Below are positions 22,718 through 35,190 of a stretch of 64,000 bases of DNA, one piece after another. Every line of letters starts with the position of its first letter. The stretch's first letter is position 1. The DNA comes from Macrothele yani (taxonomy: Eukaryota > Arthropoda > Arachnida > Araneae > Macrothelidae). The notes under the pieces were generated by a model. It made no database searches, had not been told where the DNA came from, and worked only from the letters and a program-made list of their open reading frames with translations. The stretch covers positions 52,852,469 through 52,916,468 of the forward strand of contig CM076996.1 of NCBI GenBank assembly GCA_039090855.1, read 5' to 3'. The position numbers and the translations under genes were made by a program.

Positions 22718-24165
22718 TATTACACCCGAACATTCGGTGTCATCTTTCTTGTTTTTTTATAACAGTCAAAAGATTTTTTTACTGTGTGCAAAATATTGTG
22801 GCATTACCGTATATTGAGCGTGTTTTTATATTACGCAGTAAATAATTTTAGTTGTTGCACGCTTTTCGTGCTACAGTTCTTATCCGTTACTTAGCTAATT
22901 TCTGACTTACGTTGTGTCATTTCGTATAAATCGGAAAAGTCATTAGACATTGTCACATGGCAGTTGCATATTTTGTGTGTGCAGTCGTGAGGCATTTCAA
23001 AAAGCTGGCCTTAGTTCTTTAAAATCATAAACTTTGCATAATATGATTAACTTGGACCTAAGTACTTTGTCCTGGTTTTATACAAATACAAATTACTACA
23101 ATCCTTTTAATTACGACGTACACATTTGTGTTTCACGCAATAAAGTGGAATAACTTTGATTTTACGAAAAATACCTATACGTTCCAAAGAATTTGATTTA
23201 TTAAAACACCCATAAAGTCTAGTTAATAATACGGAAATAAAAATTTTGAGTAATTGAAAGCTAATAGATTTTCGGAAAAGGGCCTTTTTTTGCGGGGGAT
23301 TGAGTTATTCCGGTACGCCACTTCATGGTACCCTGAAAATTTCTTCTTTTCAGGATATTCGTACCGCTGATTAAACCTGCCTATTACTCCTAGCCTCAGG
23401 AAAATTTCTCGGGAAAAATTTATGCAAATCATTTCGGAGCAAGGAATCTTTGTACACGTGCATCCATGTGGGTGCTACAAACAGACAAACATAAACGAAA
23501 ATCTGTGATCATTGCAGCTTTAAAGATGAAGTTTGTCATTGTCATGAGTTCTCAAATGTAGTAACAATGCCATCTATCGCTTGGAGCAAAATAAGGAAAC
23601 TATTTTCAATAATGGTTTTGCAGTTTATATCCCAAAGTTCATCCACAAAGAACTCTATAATCTGGATGCCAAGTAATGAAGCATTCATTGCCTGTCATTA
23701 TTAAAGTTATATACGAAAGACCAAAGTGAAAAAGCAGTTTGCGCTAATGAAGGTTTATCTTTAGCACATGAGGTTTTAAAGAACATAGTACCATAATTAT
23801 GAACGACGTTCGCAGATTATTAAGTGTCCGAAAAAAGAAAACACACGCATCTGTGGTATTGCTTAATTTTTTTCAGTTGATCTAGCTTCATCATTAAGCT
23901 GAAAGCCCTCTTGAGGTGTTGCCGGAAGACGAAGAAAATTGTTTCCCACACGCAAAAAAATAATGACACAACCGGTAAGAATGGTTCAGTGATGACAGAG
24001 ATGACTGATGAAGACATTTTAAATAGAAATCACGAACGAGACAGTGGACAGGAAAGAAGATTATGATTAAATTGAAAGGAACACAGCTCCTGAAGTTTCG
24101 AAAGAATGCGTTCAGATCATTCTTGAGATGAAAAAGTACTAAAAAGAAGAACGATTTAATGAATG
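22718..24165. other. No gene recognised; possible pogo-type debris near 23,850-24,080
   Basis: Mostly AT-rich and featureless. The plus-strand stretch around 23,960-24,060 translates to an acidic segment (SVMTEMTDEDILNR) faintly like the C-terminal part of pogo/Tigger transposases, but stops are frequent and I do not assign it. Confidence 0.35.
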
Positions 24166-24610
24166 TGTAACGTATACTCTAGATTCACTTTCCTTTTGAT
24201 TTTTACTATCTCTGGTTATTTTATTTTCCTATGTAAATTATCTTCTTACTGAACGAGATGTTATTTCACCCGCTGAATGAGATCTGGCAATGAGTGTAAG
24301 TCATGACGTGTTGGTAGCCAGTATAAATAGGCGCGTTCAACGATACCTAAGGAGAGCTGTTGTTGTATGGTGAGAGCTTTTTGTTGATGTGCGTAGGGAG
24401 AGCCTCGTTTATGTGAGTAGAGCTACGTTCTATGTGATTAGGTTTTTTTTTCTTCATTATTGTGATACGATTAATGTGACTAGTGTGTGTGTGTTGGAGG
24501 ATACCAGGACTTTCTCTGAATAAAGCTTGTGTTGTAAGTACGTTTTTCTCAGTTCATAGTTTTGTCAGATCTCTGTCTGGCTGTTAGGTTTATTTCATTA
24601 GTTGTTAACA
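24166..24610 (+). repeat. Possible solo LTR
   Basis: Has the internal layout of an LTR: a TATA box (TATAAATAGG, about 24323), a poly-A signal (AATAAAG, about 24519) about 200 bp downstream, and possible TG...CA ends (TGTAAC near 24166 or TGTTAT near 24259; TTAACA near 24604). No 5-bp duplication, primer-binding site or gag/pol frame nearby, so it is either a solo LTR or an ordinary promoter/terminator pair. Confidence 0.3.
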
Positions 24611-25559
24611 ACCAGCATAAGACTTTATTCATCTTAATTACTACTACAACATTACTAGCATGTAAAAGCTTGTTCAGTATTATTACTACACTACTAGCAG
24701 GAAAGTTTATTCATGATATAATTAACAAACAACAAGCATTAGAAGAAGCTTATTAGTAGAAGCTATATTCATTATAAATGGAGTTCAAAATTCTTAAAAG
24801 TGAGTGTATTTTAATATTGAGGCGAATAATATGGAAATTGAGCAACACTACGTCCTTTTAAATACACCAGGATGTTGCCATTTCCTTACAATCACTGAAT
24901 TTTATTTTTGGCAATGCTTAAAATTTGCCGCTGCGTATCTTCTTTCCTTTTTCGGTGGGAGAGGGTGGGGGGAGGAGTTTCCTCGCTTATCAGTCTTAAA
25001 GAGTACAAAAATGTTTTAATGCTACATACAGAAACTTTTCTTTTAGTGGCTTAAGGAATTAAACATGTCTGTCAAGCTTTCGTACATCAACGAATGGCTT
25101 TTTCAAAGTTTAGAGCAGACTACGAACTGAAGGCTAAAACGATACGATTTAAATATGCGTATGATTTGGATAAACAAAGGAATGGTTTAATTCAGAGAGC
25201 TTTCTGCATTTGAAGTCACGAGGTAGGCTGGTTAGGCATGTAGCGTTTTGGAGGGGGAAAAACATAAAGGCATTGGGTCTAAATTTTTGTCAACTCGAGA
25301 GAGAGAGAGAGAGACTGTCGTTTCGCGCGTCACACAGCTAGTGATGATCTCGAACGTTGTTGATTTTGGGTTCGAATAACGGGATAATTTTTAATACCGT
25401 CCCACACAGGGGCAACCGACTCGAAATTCATTTCACTGATTAGGTCTGTGGACACTCTACACATATAGGCCACCGAATTAGAAACTTTTATTCAATACCG
25501 GATCGAACCTGTTTAGCCCGAATTACAGCACGTACACCAATGAGCCATTACATTATGAC
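24611..25559. other. No gene recognised; GA microsatellite
   Basis: Contains a G-rich stretch near 24957-24980 and a (GA)n run at about 25297-25314. No coding or RNA feature supported. Confidence 0.5.
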
Positions 25560-25860
25560 CACTCTCAGCCTAGAGAAATGAGCGAGACCGAACGGTGGCG
25601 CAGTTGAAGTTCACAGAGCAGTATACTGTATATACAACCCGAGAACCTGCTTTCGGTTAGTAGTGTTCGGAGTCAGAATGGGAAAAGCTGGCGATTTATC
25701 GGAGTTTGATAAAGAACAAATTGGGATGGCATAACGCCTCGGAACTACGATCTCGGAAACGGCGGGCTTGTGGGTTTTCTCGAGATAAAAAGTCCAACAC
25801 TGCACGATGGACTTAATCGACAACAATGTTCAGATAATAAGTGGACAGGGACACTCTCAG
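25560..25860 (+). pseudogene. Tc1-like transposase relic, N-terminal part
   Basis: The frame starting at ATG 25678 reads MGKAGDLSEFDKEQIGMA, the conserved start of one Tc1 transposase group (helix-turn-helix DNA-binding region), then a stop and SETAGLW-like sequence. Beyond about 25810 homology is lost, so the catalytic DDE part is missing. The upstream 'ggtggcgcagttgaag' region belongs to the element's 5' end. Confidence 0.65.
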
Positions 25861-26704
25861 TCGTGGTTCAGAATATGTTACTGCAGATCTAATGAGAAAT
25901 TGGAGTGATCTGACAGCTTTGAGCATGGGATAGTGAGTACTCGGGGATGGGGGGGGGGGGGGGTAGATGCCTGCACTGACCTACAGTAGATGCCTGCACG
26001 GACCTGAAAATTTTGACCCGATCCAACCGGATAACAGCCGTCTTAGAGTTCGGTTCGGCCTCCGCCCGAAAACTCTGACATTGTCCATTCCCAATGAACT
26101 TGAAAACTAAACCTTGCCCAACTCGCCAACCGAAGAAATTTTATAAAAAAGCTAAATTTTTTTGTATTCTTGTTTCTTATTACGATTTCAACAACTGTGC
26201 TTATGTTATGTGGTCACAGTAGTACACAATCTTACATAATCTATATAAAATCCGGGAGAGTACATAATCCTTATTTTTTTTTACACAGCAATCATTGTTT
26301 CATTTTTTTTTTGCATTAATATGACTCCCAGCGGAGTGCGACTGGGAGATCCCCCCCCCCCCGGTCAAGCCAGATTCTTCCTCTTTAATCTTTTTTATGG
26401 GTCAAGATTGTAAAGAATAAACTTATTCATTTTTTATAAAATTACAGTAATAAATGCAGAAATTTTCCTGTAAAATTCTTTTATAACAATTAAAATGTCC
26501 TCTGAATTTAGAGATAAAACGTTTTGTTCTTTATTCAGCGGGAAGGGGAGAGAAAAAAAAAGAAATTCAGAAACAGAAAAAGTATTCGAGACTTAAAAAG
26601 CGCCAATCTAGTTTCCTCAAAAAGTGGGATATTGAACGAGCAACACAGTTATTCGCATCACGTGGTTTAAAACAATTTCGTGTTTGTGTGTGGGGGGGAG
26701 GGGG
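25861..26704. other. No gene recognised; homopolymer-rich
   Basis: Carries a poly-G run (about 25948-25962) and a poly-C run (about 26351-26362), with AT-rich sequence between. No supported feature. Confidence 0.5.
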
Positions 26705-26872
26705 GTAAGAAGCACACCACGGTGAATAACTCTAAGGGCGATTAGCAGTTACCCGTCCCTAATTTGGGGCCACTAGTTCCAGAGAGAAAACACTGCCCGT
26801 GGCATAAGACAAATGCAGCATCCTTGTTTCAACCGGGATTCAAGCCTTGAACCATCTCGAGCAGGGACGTTC
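26705..26872 (-). mobile_element. Old, diverged tRNA-derived SINE (family 1)
   Basis: Reverse-orientation relic of the common SINE: 'cacggtgaataactctaagg', 'acccgtccctaatttgggg' and 'aaccgggattcaagccttga' correspond to its body and B box with many substitutions. The head beyond the B box is lost. Much older than the other copies in the window. Confidence 0.7.
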
Positions 26873-28924
26873 CGAAGGGTAGGTGAGGGTGTGCTTGAGC
26901 CCAGCTTGAAATTTGTCTTGCCCACTCGGCCGCCCACCCAGTTCAAACTGTTGCTTTATCAGTATATTTAACTTTAAAATATAATCTAGACTTTGCCAAG
27001 TAATAAGTCTTGTGTTTCATTTCATGTAGTCTAAGTATTTTCCCGTAGAAAGTGCGTTGTTTACGTCTCCAAAAGAAAAGTTATCAAAATAGCATAAACA
27101 GTGCCATGAAAATTCAGTTGTTCTGCTCTCTTCCAATTCCTTAGTTTAAGCTTCTTTTTCATGTTTGTTGCCAGGGAGTAAATGAGGAGGGTGGATAGGA
27201 ATTCATTGAGGGAGTCACTACTAATTGCTCTGCTGTTTGTTTTATTTACAAAATTGGGGATTCCAACACGGAAAGTAGTCTAAAGCTACACTAGCGCTCT
27301 TAACAATGAAAGTGCAAGAAGTAGCTGACGTCCGCTGTGTAGGAGTGCAAGGCAAAGTCGCTGGCTTGAAGGAAGGGAGTTTAGGAGGGGGCAGGTATTG
27401 TGTCTGCGTGACACGACGTTAAAACTTGATTTAGATAACAAAAATATTTTCCTTTAAATAAATTGTTCAAGTACAGTACTAATTTCATAAGCAAAAATAC
27501 GAAATTTTGAAAAGCAATTTAAAGCAAAATATTCAGAGCAAGCAAAAAGTTAAAGGCGACATTCTAGTAACACTTGTATATTAAACCAGTGGCGTAACCA
27601 GTCAGACCCGTGTATGTGTGTCCAGGTGGAGGGGTTGGGATTGCACGAATTTCTTTGTAGCCGGTTGTAAAAACATTAAAAATTCGTTATTTTCAATAAA
27701 AAAAAAAAAAAAAGTTGCTATCAAGCTTGCCCTACCAAAAATAATGCTCGCCCATTCCGATTCCGAAGGCTAGCGACGTCGCTGATCTAAGGCGAGTGAT
27801 TGCAGGTCAGCACCTAGTAAGTACCATTGGGCTGGCACTTTTTTTCTCCATGGAAAAAGTGTTTAAAAATCTATGAAGTACCAGTATATTCATGCTTGTG
27901 TACCCACAAAGCATGTCATTTTTTTAGGCGAGAGTATCCCCCCCCCTCTAAGCAAGTTTCTGGATTCTTCTCTGAGAACCACTAGAGGATTAAAGAATAT
28001 AGGATACTGCTCACTCGAATGACGGAGTCCCCTTTTTTTTCTTTTCTGTTGTAAATTGCGAAACGCGTCGAGGTTTCGCTTTGATCTACAACACTGTATT
28101 TGTTGTATTACTACTGCATCCTTGTCTGAAGATCTTAAAATAATTGGTAGGGCCTTAAAAGAAAGTGTACTAACTATGGATTGGATGTTAAAATGAATGT
28201 TTTTAATAAAGCAAAAAAATAATGGCTATGCTGAAAGTCGTTCATTTTAAAATCTAATAAATCCATTGTTAAGAACAGGGTGACCAGATGGCATTTTGGA
28301 ATGGGAGGACATTTTCATTAAAAAAGAAGGACATTTCGAGATAAAGGAGGGCACAATAAATTTGTACAAAAATAAATATGAATGCACATACTCTGTATTT
28401 ACATTTTACTGTTTGAAAGTTTATACGTGTAAAACTTAAAAAAAAAAAAAAAAGATTTTAATCTGCTGGACATTTTTACTTATATTTTTCACTGGAGAGA
28501 TTTTCTTCAGTAGATCGGGTTTCTTTAACAAATAATTGTGATATTCAGAGCATGACATGTCATTCAAATTGTATTTAACTAACAGAATACTCCTAACTGA
28601 TTGGTAAAGAAACTTGAACTATAAATAGAAAAAACTCGCAGCGACTGCTCGCAACACAATAAACAAGCTGTATGAGATGACTGTTTACGCCACTCCACCG
28701 CACGGCTTTGTCCACGCGCGATGAACGACAGGACAGACTAAAGCGCACTGTTGGGTTTTCTCTGCGCTGTTAATTCACAAGTGACGCTCTGCAGCTGCAG
28801 CATTGCAGAAATAAACTGACTGGGAAAGGGCGCGAGCGAGAATCCAGAAATGAATGAATACATTTTAGTGGTGGCTTGAAACGATACTTGATATACACTT
28901 AAGAGCAATTGAATTAGAGACAGC
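26873..28924. other. No gene recognised
   Basis: About 2 kb. 'cagtggcgtaaccag' at 27,588 and 'cagggtgaccagatgg' at 28,276 look like single transposon ends, but neither has a partner. Poly-A runs at about 27,700 and 28,440. No coding feature supported. Confidence 0.45.
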
Positions 28925-29190
28925 TGGCTTCACGCAAATGTGGCGCTATGGGCGGCCCTGTAAACGGAAACGACATGACGCATGCAGCGATCCGACAATA
29001 TAAGGAGTGATGCGACGGGAATCAGTAAAAGTCGGACGCAGTATGGGTAAGACGAATGATCTAAGCGCATTTGATCGTGGGCAAATTGTCGGGACCCGAC
29101 GAATGGGTCACTCCATCTCGGAAGTCGTGCAGGCACTGGGATTTTCACGAGCCACTGTGTAACGGGTGCACCGTGAGTACATCGAATTGA
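28925..29190 (+). pseudogene. Tc1-like transposase relic, N-terminal part
   Basis: ATG at 29044 starts MGKTNDLSAFDRGQIVGTRR, followed by MGHSISEVVQALGFSRATV and a stop (about 29160). This is the helix-turn-helix N terminus of a Tc1 transposase related to the relic at 25,678. The catalytic domain is absent. Confidence 0.7.
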
Positions 29191-29965
29191 TATGTTGCTG
29201 AGAATCTGTGGACACCTGATCAATGTTTTCAGATTTTCATCAACATTATCCACGTTTTTCTTGAAAGAAAAATAAATCGAAGGGGTAATAGTGATCAGTT
29301 CAGGAAAGGGTGACGATTCTTCCCTGGAGTGATTTGCTGTTAAACTTTTCGTAAACTTAGATTTCACCTCCCCTGGGTTCGATCTTTGGATCCAGAGAGA
29401 AAGTCAAGAAAAAAGTTACAGAAATTCTATTTCTCATTTGTTTTTTGTCCTTCTTTGTTCTGTGGGGCCTGCGAGAAAGGTGTTCGTTTTATTCACGAAA
29501 AAAAAATAATGTATATAGTGTGAACTGGCAGTCACAATGCTGTTCCTTTTGTTTTGGTATTACTCAGCCCATCAGAAGGAAAAGAAAAACATACACAGCA
29601 GAATTAAAGTAAGAGCAGTGTAAATAAGTTTTTTTTTCTCTCTATGTGTATGAACAAAATGTAGCATTTATACGACGCAGTACCAAAAGTTCGATGTCGC
29701 AACATTCAAGAGAATAAACCTGGGGTATGCTCATTAAAAAAATAATAATAATTATGAAAAAAAAAGAATATTTTGTATTTCTTGCTTTGTTCAGTATATG
29801 AAGTAACATGTTAAAACATTTTGTAAGCCAGCTACAGTTTCTCTCCTTTAACAGATAGTGGTCATTGCTCTGGGTTTTCCAGAAAAAGGGATTAAAGCAG
29901 CAAATTCTTTCGACCCTTTTGGAGATTTTCTTTCCTAGTAAAAGCCCACCGGGAGGGCAAACATT

Positions 29966-30000
<35 letters not shown>

Positions 30001-30402
30001 ATGTCTGGCAAATCTCACTAGCTGAGAAGGGGCTTAGGTACTGAAAGAGATACCCTTGTAAAGCACTCAAAAAGGGAAGTGGTGGCCGGTTGAATGTGGG
30101 AAGCAGCAGTCCCTCGCGCCAAAATTTATGGGGTTGTTTACGAAGAGTGGACCAGGCGAAGAAACCAGGTGTCTGACACGCGGTCCCCACGTGTTTTTGG
30201 CTGGATGCAGCCAATGGGATGGATGGCGTCCTCTCTGCCTGATCCGATTTGCCGCTTGATCTTCTGAAGGGAGAGGAGTTCTGACTAGCGTCTCGAGACA
30301 GCGATGTCCACATGTATCGAGTTATCTCATTGGCAGCAATAAAACCGGCACACACCAATTGGCGAACGGCATCGAAACGGCTTTATCAGTTTGGCGGTAA
30401 TA
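29191..30402. other. No supported gene; poly-T tract and upstream region of the THAP exon
   Basis: Contains a poly-T run of about 31 bases (29,969-29,999) and a more GC-rich stretch (30,050-30,400) just upstream of the THAP exon that could be its promoter. A 238-codon minus-strand frame crosses the poly-T as a Lys run; I do not believe it. Confidence 0.45.
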
Positions 30403-30412
30403 ATGGTGGATA

Positions 30413-30809
30413 ATGGCTACTGCTACGCAGAGAAGAGGTAAGTTTGAGAGAATAAGTAAGTAGTTTTCTTTAAAACTTTTATCTAGTTAATATTTATATT
30501 TGGATGGATACTGCGAACAGGTTAAGTTGTTCGATTTGTGCTGTTTCATTCGGGGAGAAATACAATTTGAGCCAGATATACGTCGTTGAAGTTGCGACAC
30601 AGGTTGTTTACATCTTAGTTAACATTAGTTTCTTCGTTGGCGGCTGTCGATAGTCCTGTACAATTGATATTTTAAGGTGAAATTGGATTTATTTGATGTG
30701 CTTTTATGTTTTGCAGCTTACTGTAATCACCAGACTGTGAAAAATCAGTGTTCTTTTTATAGATTTCCGAGAAACAAACGGAAACATGCCCTGTGGACAA
30801 AATGCCAAG
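30413..30809 (+). CDS. THAP-domain protein, first two exons (partial), left arm
   Basis: Exon 1 (30413-30437) encodes MATATQRR and ends in the donor GTAAGT. Exon 2 (30717-30809) follows an AG acceptor after a T-rich tract and ends in GTAAGA. Phases agree (one base carried over). The joined frame reads MATATQRRAYCNHQ, then CSFYRFPRNKRKHALWTKCQ. SFYRFP followed by a Trp is the hallmark core of the THAP zinc-finger DNA-binding domain (C2CH), though the first Cys pair is unusual: CNHQ instead of CxxxC. The remaining C-x-x-H part must lie in later exons that I could not find. A THAP gene could be a host transcription factor or a P-element-like transposase. This is the better-preserved copy. Confidence 0.6.
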
Positions 30810-31689
30810 GTAAGAATTTGTAGACTGACTGGTATTCTTGTGAACAAGCATATATTTTGTAGTATGTAAAATATGAATTTGGACCACGCATCCCGCCCCC
30901 TTTTGTTTGTTTGTTATGGTTTTCAGAACATTAGGTTTTGCCTCGAGGCTGTTATATGAAGTTCTGTACCGATTTACGGGTAAACTCGTGCGAAGTTTTT
31001 ATAACATGCGATGCCTTTGGGAGATTTTAGGAACCCTGAACAAAAATATAAATTTCACTAATAGGTGTTAAAATATATTGACACAGTTGAAGAGTATCCA
31101 TAAAATTTACATTTTGAAGTGTAAGTATGTAAATGGCCAATAATGTATGTCATGCACTTAACATTGCAGTATATCATTTCTTACTGAATGCATATTTCAA
31201 TACTTTTTTTGAAGCTAATTGATTTGGCAGGGGAAGTGTTAACTTTTTTGCAGGAGAGAAAGGGCAGTTGGATTTAATGGTGCAAAGACAAACATAGAGG
31301 CTAAAATGAGCGTAACAGAATGTTAAAATACATAGCAAAAGTGTCGGGTGTGTCCAGAAGTTTACTCTAGGGGTGGGGGTGTTATAAAGGGGGAGACCCG
31401 ACGAATGACATTATGGAATTTATTTTTAGATATACCTTATACATATTGGTGGTGGCGCTCTTACCTGGTGTTCCTTTGCAAGGTCTTTAAAACACTCACT
31501 TGCTCCAGGAATGTTAAATCCCTGAGTTAGAGCAAGCAATAGGTGAGAAATCGCAATTGTTTCAATGCAATCGATTGAGCGTTTCTTTGAGAAATGAACT
31601 TTATGCTGTTTTTAATTTGGCACAGACTACGTCTGAATGAAATCCCTCAAAATAAAGCCCAAGACCTTATATTCGACTGAAACTGCGAT

Positions 31690-32910
31690 TTGTTAGCATC
31701 TTTTGGTGTCGTGCTTATGTCATCACTTTGTCTGTCCGACCGGGAAGACAATTATTAGTCTCTGCAATTATTAGTTCGATTTGTAGAATTCTTTTGTATT
31801 GTGAAGCTTAAAATGTGAGAATGATGATCTATTTGTTCCGTTTTTTTTTTTTTTTTGATGCACAACTTCGCAGCTAGGGGGCGCAAATGAAGATCATATC
31901 GAATTTAAAATGCATTTTATTTCATACATTTGCTTCTAAATATCCAATTGAAAAAAAATTTTTTTTCATTTCGATGGCATTTATATCGAAGACTTTTTAG
32001 TTACTTTTTCAAATAATACACAAATATTCCGCTAGGGAGCGTAATAGTAAATCGTGTTTTTCCCAATATCTCCGTTTCTAATAGTCCGATTTCAAAAATT
32101 CTTCTTACGTTGGATGTAGCTTTTGAGGAGAAATGTTTTGCATATAATTTCCTATTTTGGGGGGAAATGGTTTGGCCACCAGGGGGCGTAAGTGTTTATT
32201 TTTGCTTCTGATGTATTTGCAATAAAATCTGAGCTCGAAACTTGATTGAAAAAATTCCTCCGTAGACCGATACCGGCCACCTCCAAATCCTTTTTGAGAA
32301 TACCTCCTGCTTAAATAGTGCATAATTTTCCACTAGGGACGTATATCTTATTTTGGTCTATATCTGTTTCTAGGAGTAAGATTTGAAAAATTCTTTCTTT
32401 GTTGGAGAACAATTTCGGTGCGAAATGTTTCTCATATAATTTCTAATATTCCTAAACGCACAAGTGCGCCACTAGAGGGCGTAAGTTTCAGTTTACAGTA
32501 ATATCTACGGGACTAATAACCCGATTGACAAATATTCTCTTTCGACCAGATATTACTAACTATGAAAACTCCTTGTGTGTATTTTCTTCCCAAAATAATG
32601 CACAATTTTGCCACTAGGGGGTGCAAATATTTAATCTTTTTCCTCAATATCTGTACTTCTAAATATCTGATTAAAAAAATTATTTTAACAACAGATACTA
32701 TTTACTTTATGGACCACTAAGTGTGCATTTGAGGAGGTTTGTGGTTCACAATTCTGCCGCCAGGTGATGTTTATGTACTTCCAGTTGCAGCCTATCTCTG
32801 CCTCTAAAAACCCGAATGAGAAATTTCTTTTTTTACTGTATGCCATTCGCCATAATAAAGATGGAGAGTGAATACGAGTTTTGCTTCAATAAGATCCTCT
32901 TCAAATAATG
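31690..32910. repeat. Array-type modules in the left arm
   Basis: Runs of the same submodules as the 20,496-22,717 array: 'cgatttgaaaaattcttt', 'accagggggcgtaagtg', 'gaccgataccggcc'. Begins 'ttagcatcttttgg', a variant of that element's terminal sequence. Mirrors 57,309-58,075 in the right arm. Continues after the SINE (33,142-33,300) and again at 35,520-35,980, so later insertions split one array. Confidence 0.75.
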
Positions 32911-32913
32911 TGC

Positions 32914-33141
32914 GCCGCCCCGGTGGCGCAGTGGTCTAAGGCGTTGGCCTCTGATCATTCGTCCGTAAGGGGTCCGGGTTCGAATCCCGGTCAGGCATGG
33001 ATGTTGGGTTTGTCTTACGGCACTGGCTCTCTCCCTTCCCTGGAGCCAGTGACCCTAAATTAGGGACGGGCGACTGCTTATAGCCCATTGAGTTGCTCAC
33101 GGTGGTCGTTAAACCTCCAATCAAAAAAAAAAAAAAAAAAT
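32914..33141 (+). mobile_element. tRNA-derived SINE (family 1) in the left arm
   Basis: Full-length copy, A and B boxes intact, about 18-base A tail. Target duplication AATAATGTGC at 32904-32913 and 33142-33151. Inserted into the array modules. Confidence 0.93.
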
Positions 33142-34020
33142 AATAATGTGCACTTTTTTTTCCCTAGGGGTTGTAAATGTCAAAACGTTTTTCTTGCTAT
33201 CTCTGCTTTTGTGAGACGTATTTGAAAAGTTTTTTTCCTTAGCATAGCTTTTGCTATGAGGAATACTTTTGGCGTGTTTCAACTTTTCCTTTGTGCAAAA
33301 TTCTTACACTAATGGCAGGGGCGGCTCCTGTTGTAGGGCTGCAGCCCCCTTACCCAAAGCAGTTTTTTTTTCATGCCGTAGCAAGAGAGAGAATTAAGTT
33401 TTGCGAACACCGCTGTAAGTTTTCACAGCATAATGCCACGACTGCAGTTTTTTGAACTCAACAGGAAGTTTTTCCTGCATAATTCCACTGGGAGCGGGAA
33501 GACGCTCCTTGCAGCCCTGACTGCTATTGAAACCAACTCATGTGGGAAACTCTGCCTATTCCCACATCAGTTCATTTCCTTTAAATAAAACTTCCCTGGG
33601 GACTGCATTCATGGCAGCTCCCGCTAGCAGGGTTGCTCGCGAATGCAATCTCTTGTTGGGTGGGAATGCATCGCAGGGCCTGCGTGCTTTGTTGATTAAT
33701 ACGGTTCTTGTGCTTCCGAATGAGACATAAAATAGAGGAATGAATTAAAAATAATGACGAATGTTGAAATAAAGTATTAAATAAAGTATGTTTGATTATA
33801 TTATTCAACCTGTTTTTTTTTCCTTCCAATTTTTGGTTTGTTCCTGCTTTTATTCAACGTAATAATTCTAACAACAATGGTGCTACCATCTAATAACAAA
33901 TACTCAGTTGCCGGGACTTTTGCAAAAAAAGTTTTACTTATATTTTCTCTTCTGGTCAAAATGGGCATGTGAACAAATTGCGATTAAAAATAGAGTTCAG
34001 TATTGGATAAATTGAAACAA

Positions 34021-34021
<1 letters not shown>

Positions 34022-34075
<54 letters not shown>
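34022..34075. repeat. (TA)n microsatellite
   Basis: About 26 uninterrupted TA units, within the non-autonomous hAT. Confidence 0.95.
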
Positions 34076-34076
<1 letters not shown>

Positions 34077-34764
34077 TAATTTCTGCAGCGAAATACTTGC
34101 ACAAAATTGATTTCTTCACTTACCCAGCAGAGCGAAATTTTCGCTTTTAAACTCACGTAAATTTGTATTCACCAAAAATCATTGAAGTCGCTCCACTGGA
34201 TACATTTTTTTTTATTTTTCTGCTGCATCCCCCCTCCCTCCCAAAAATAAGTTGCGCATTTCAATTGAAGTAGTGTACTTAATTATTTTGAAAAGAACAT
34301 TTAGTCAGATATCACTGTTTAGAAAATTTACGAAGTTGGTAAATTTTGGAAAAAAAAAATTTCTACACTAAATTGTTATCATGATGGCTTCAAAATAAAA
34401 CTGGACTAAATATGCTTGCAATCCGTTTTTATTAAAGAGAATGCTGGTGTGTGAGTATCGCAATAACAACTCATCGCGAAATTCTGGCAGACCCTTCAAA
34501 ATTCCACAAAATGTATTTCATTGCCGTCCAAGTTGCAGTGGTCGGTATCAAGTCGAAGTTTCAAAGGGAGTGTATCAGAAGAAAAAATATTTATTGTCAT
34601 ATTTCTAGGGGTCACAATGAGACACTTGAGAACGCGTAACGCGTACATGACCTTGAGTGTGTCTCCGCTACCACTGGCACACGCATTAATTTTGTTTTAA
34701 TTTTTGTCCTTATATATATACATACATACATACATACATACACGTACAGTATATGCATGTATAT

Positions 34765-35190
34765 ATCATTTGCAACCACCATCAATCCACTGCTGGATGA
34801 AAGTCTCCAAATTTCTTCTACCACAACAGTCTGCCTTGAGTCAGTTTCTTTCATGCTTTCGAATTTCATGTACCTATCTCCCTGTTGTCATCTTCTGGGT
34901 GTTGTTTTTTCCCTTGCTATCCAGTTCAATATTTCAACTCTCCGTCGGTGGTTCTTTCTTCTAGCAATATGTCCATCCCATTGCAATTTCAGGAATTTTG
35001 ACCATGTCTTCCACTCTTGTCATTTTCCCGATCCATGAGTTCCTATTTGTATCTTTCCAGGTAACATCAAACATGCATCTCTACATGCCGCTTTCAGTTG
35101 TCTTGTATGTCTATTTTAGTTGAGGTCCATGTCTGTGCTCTATGCGTAAGAACTGGAAGGATGCACTGATTAATCAGTTTCTTTTTAAGA
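34765..35190 (-). pseudogene. RTE LINE 3' fragment
   Basis: On the minus strand this is the last part of the RTE reverse-transcriptase frame and 3' end seen at 53,100-53,540. 'caatccactgctggatgaaa' on the plus strand is the antisense of the right-arm LINE's final codons (QQWID), and the upstream part matches its WAGH...RWVDEI C-terminal region. More diverged than the right-arm copies. Short plus-strand frames here are antisense artefacts. Confidence 0.7.

Noticed and set aside
27588..28291. hAT-type ends at 27,588 (cagtggcgtaaccag) and 28,276 (cagggtgaccagatgg)
   Set aside because: Each is a single end without an inverted partner or 8-bp duplication nearby.
28930..29367. 145-codon minus-strand frame
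   Set aside because: Antisense to a Tc1 transposase relic on the plus strand.
29642..30358. 238-codon minus-strand frame upstream of the THAP exon
   Set aside because: It crosses the 31-base poly-T as a Lys run, has no known domain, and its stop-free length is explained by homopolymer and GC-rich promoter-like sequence.
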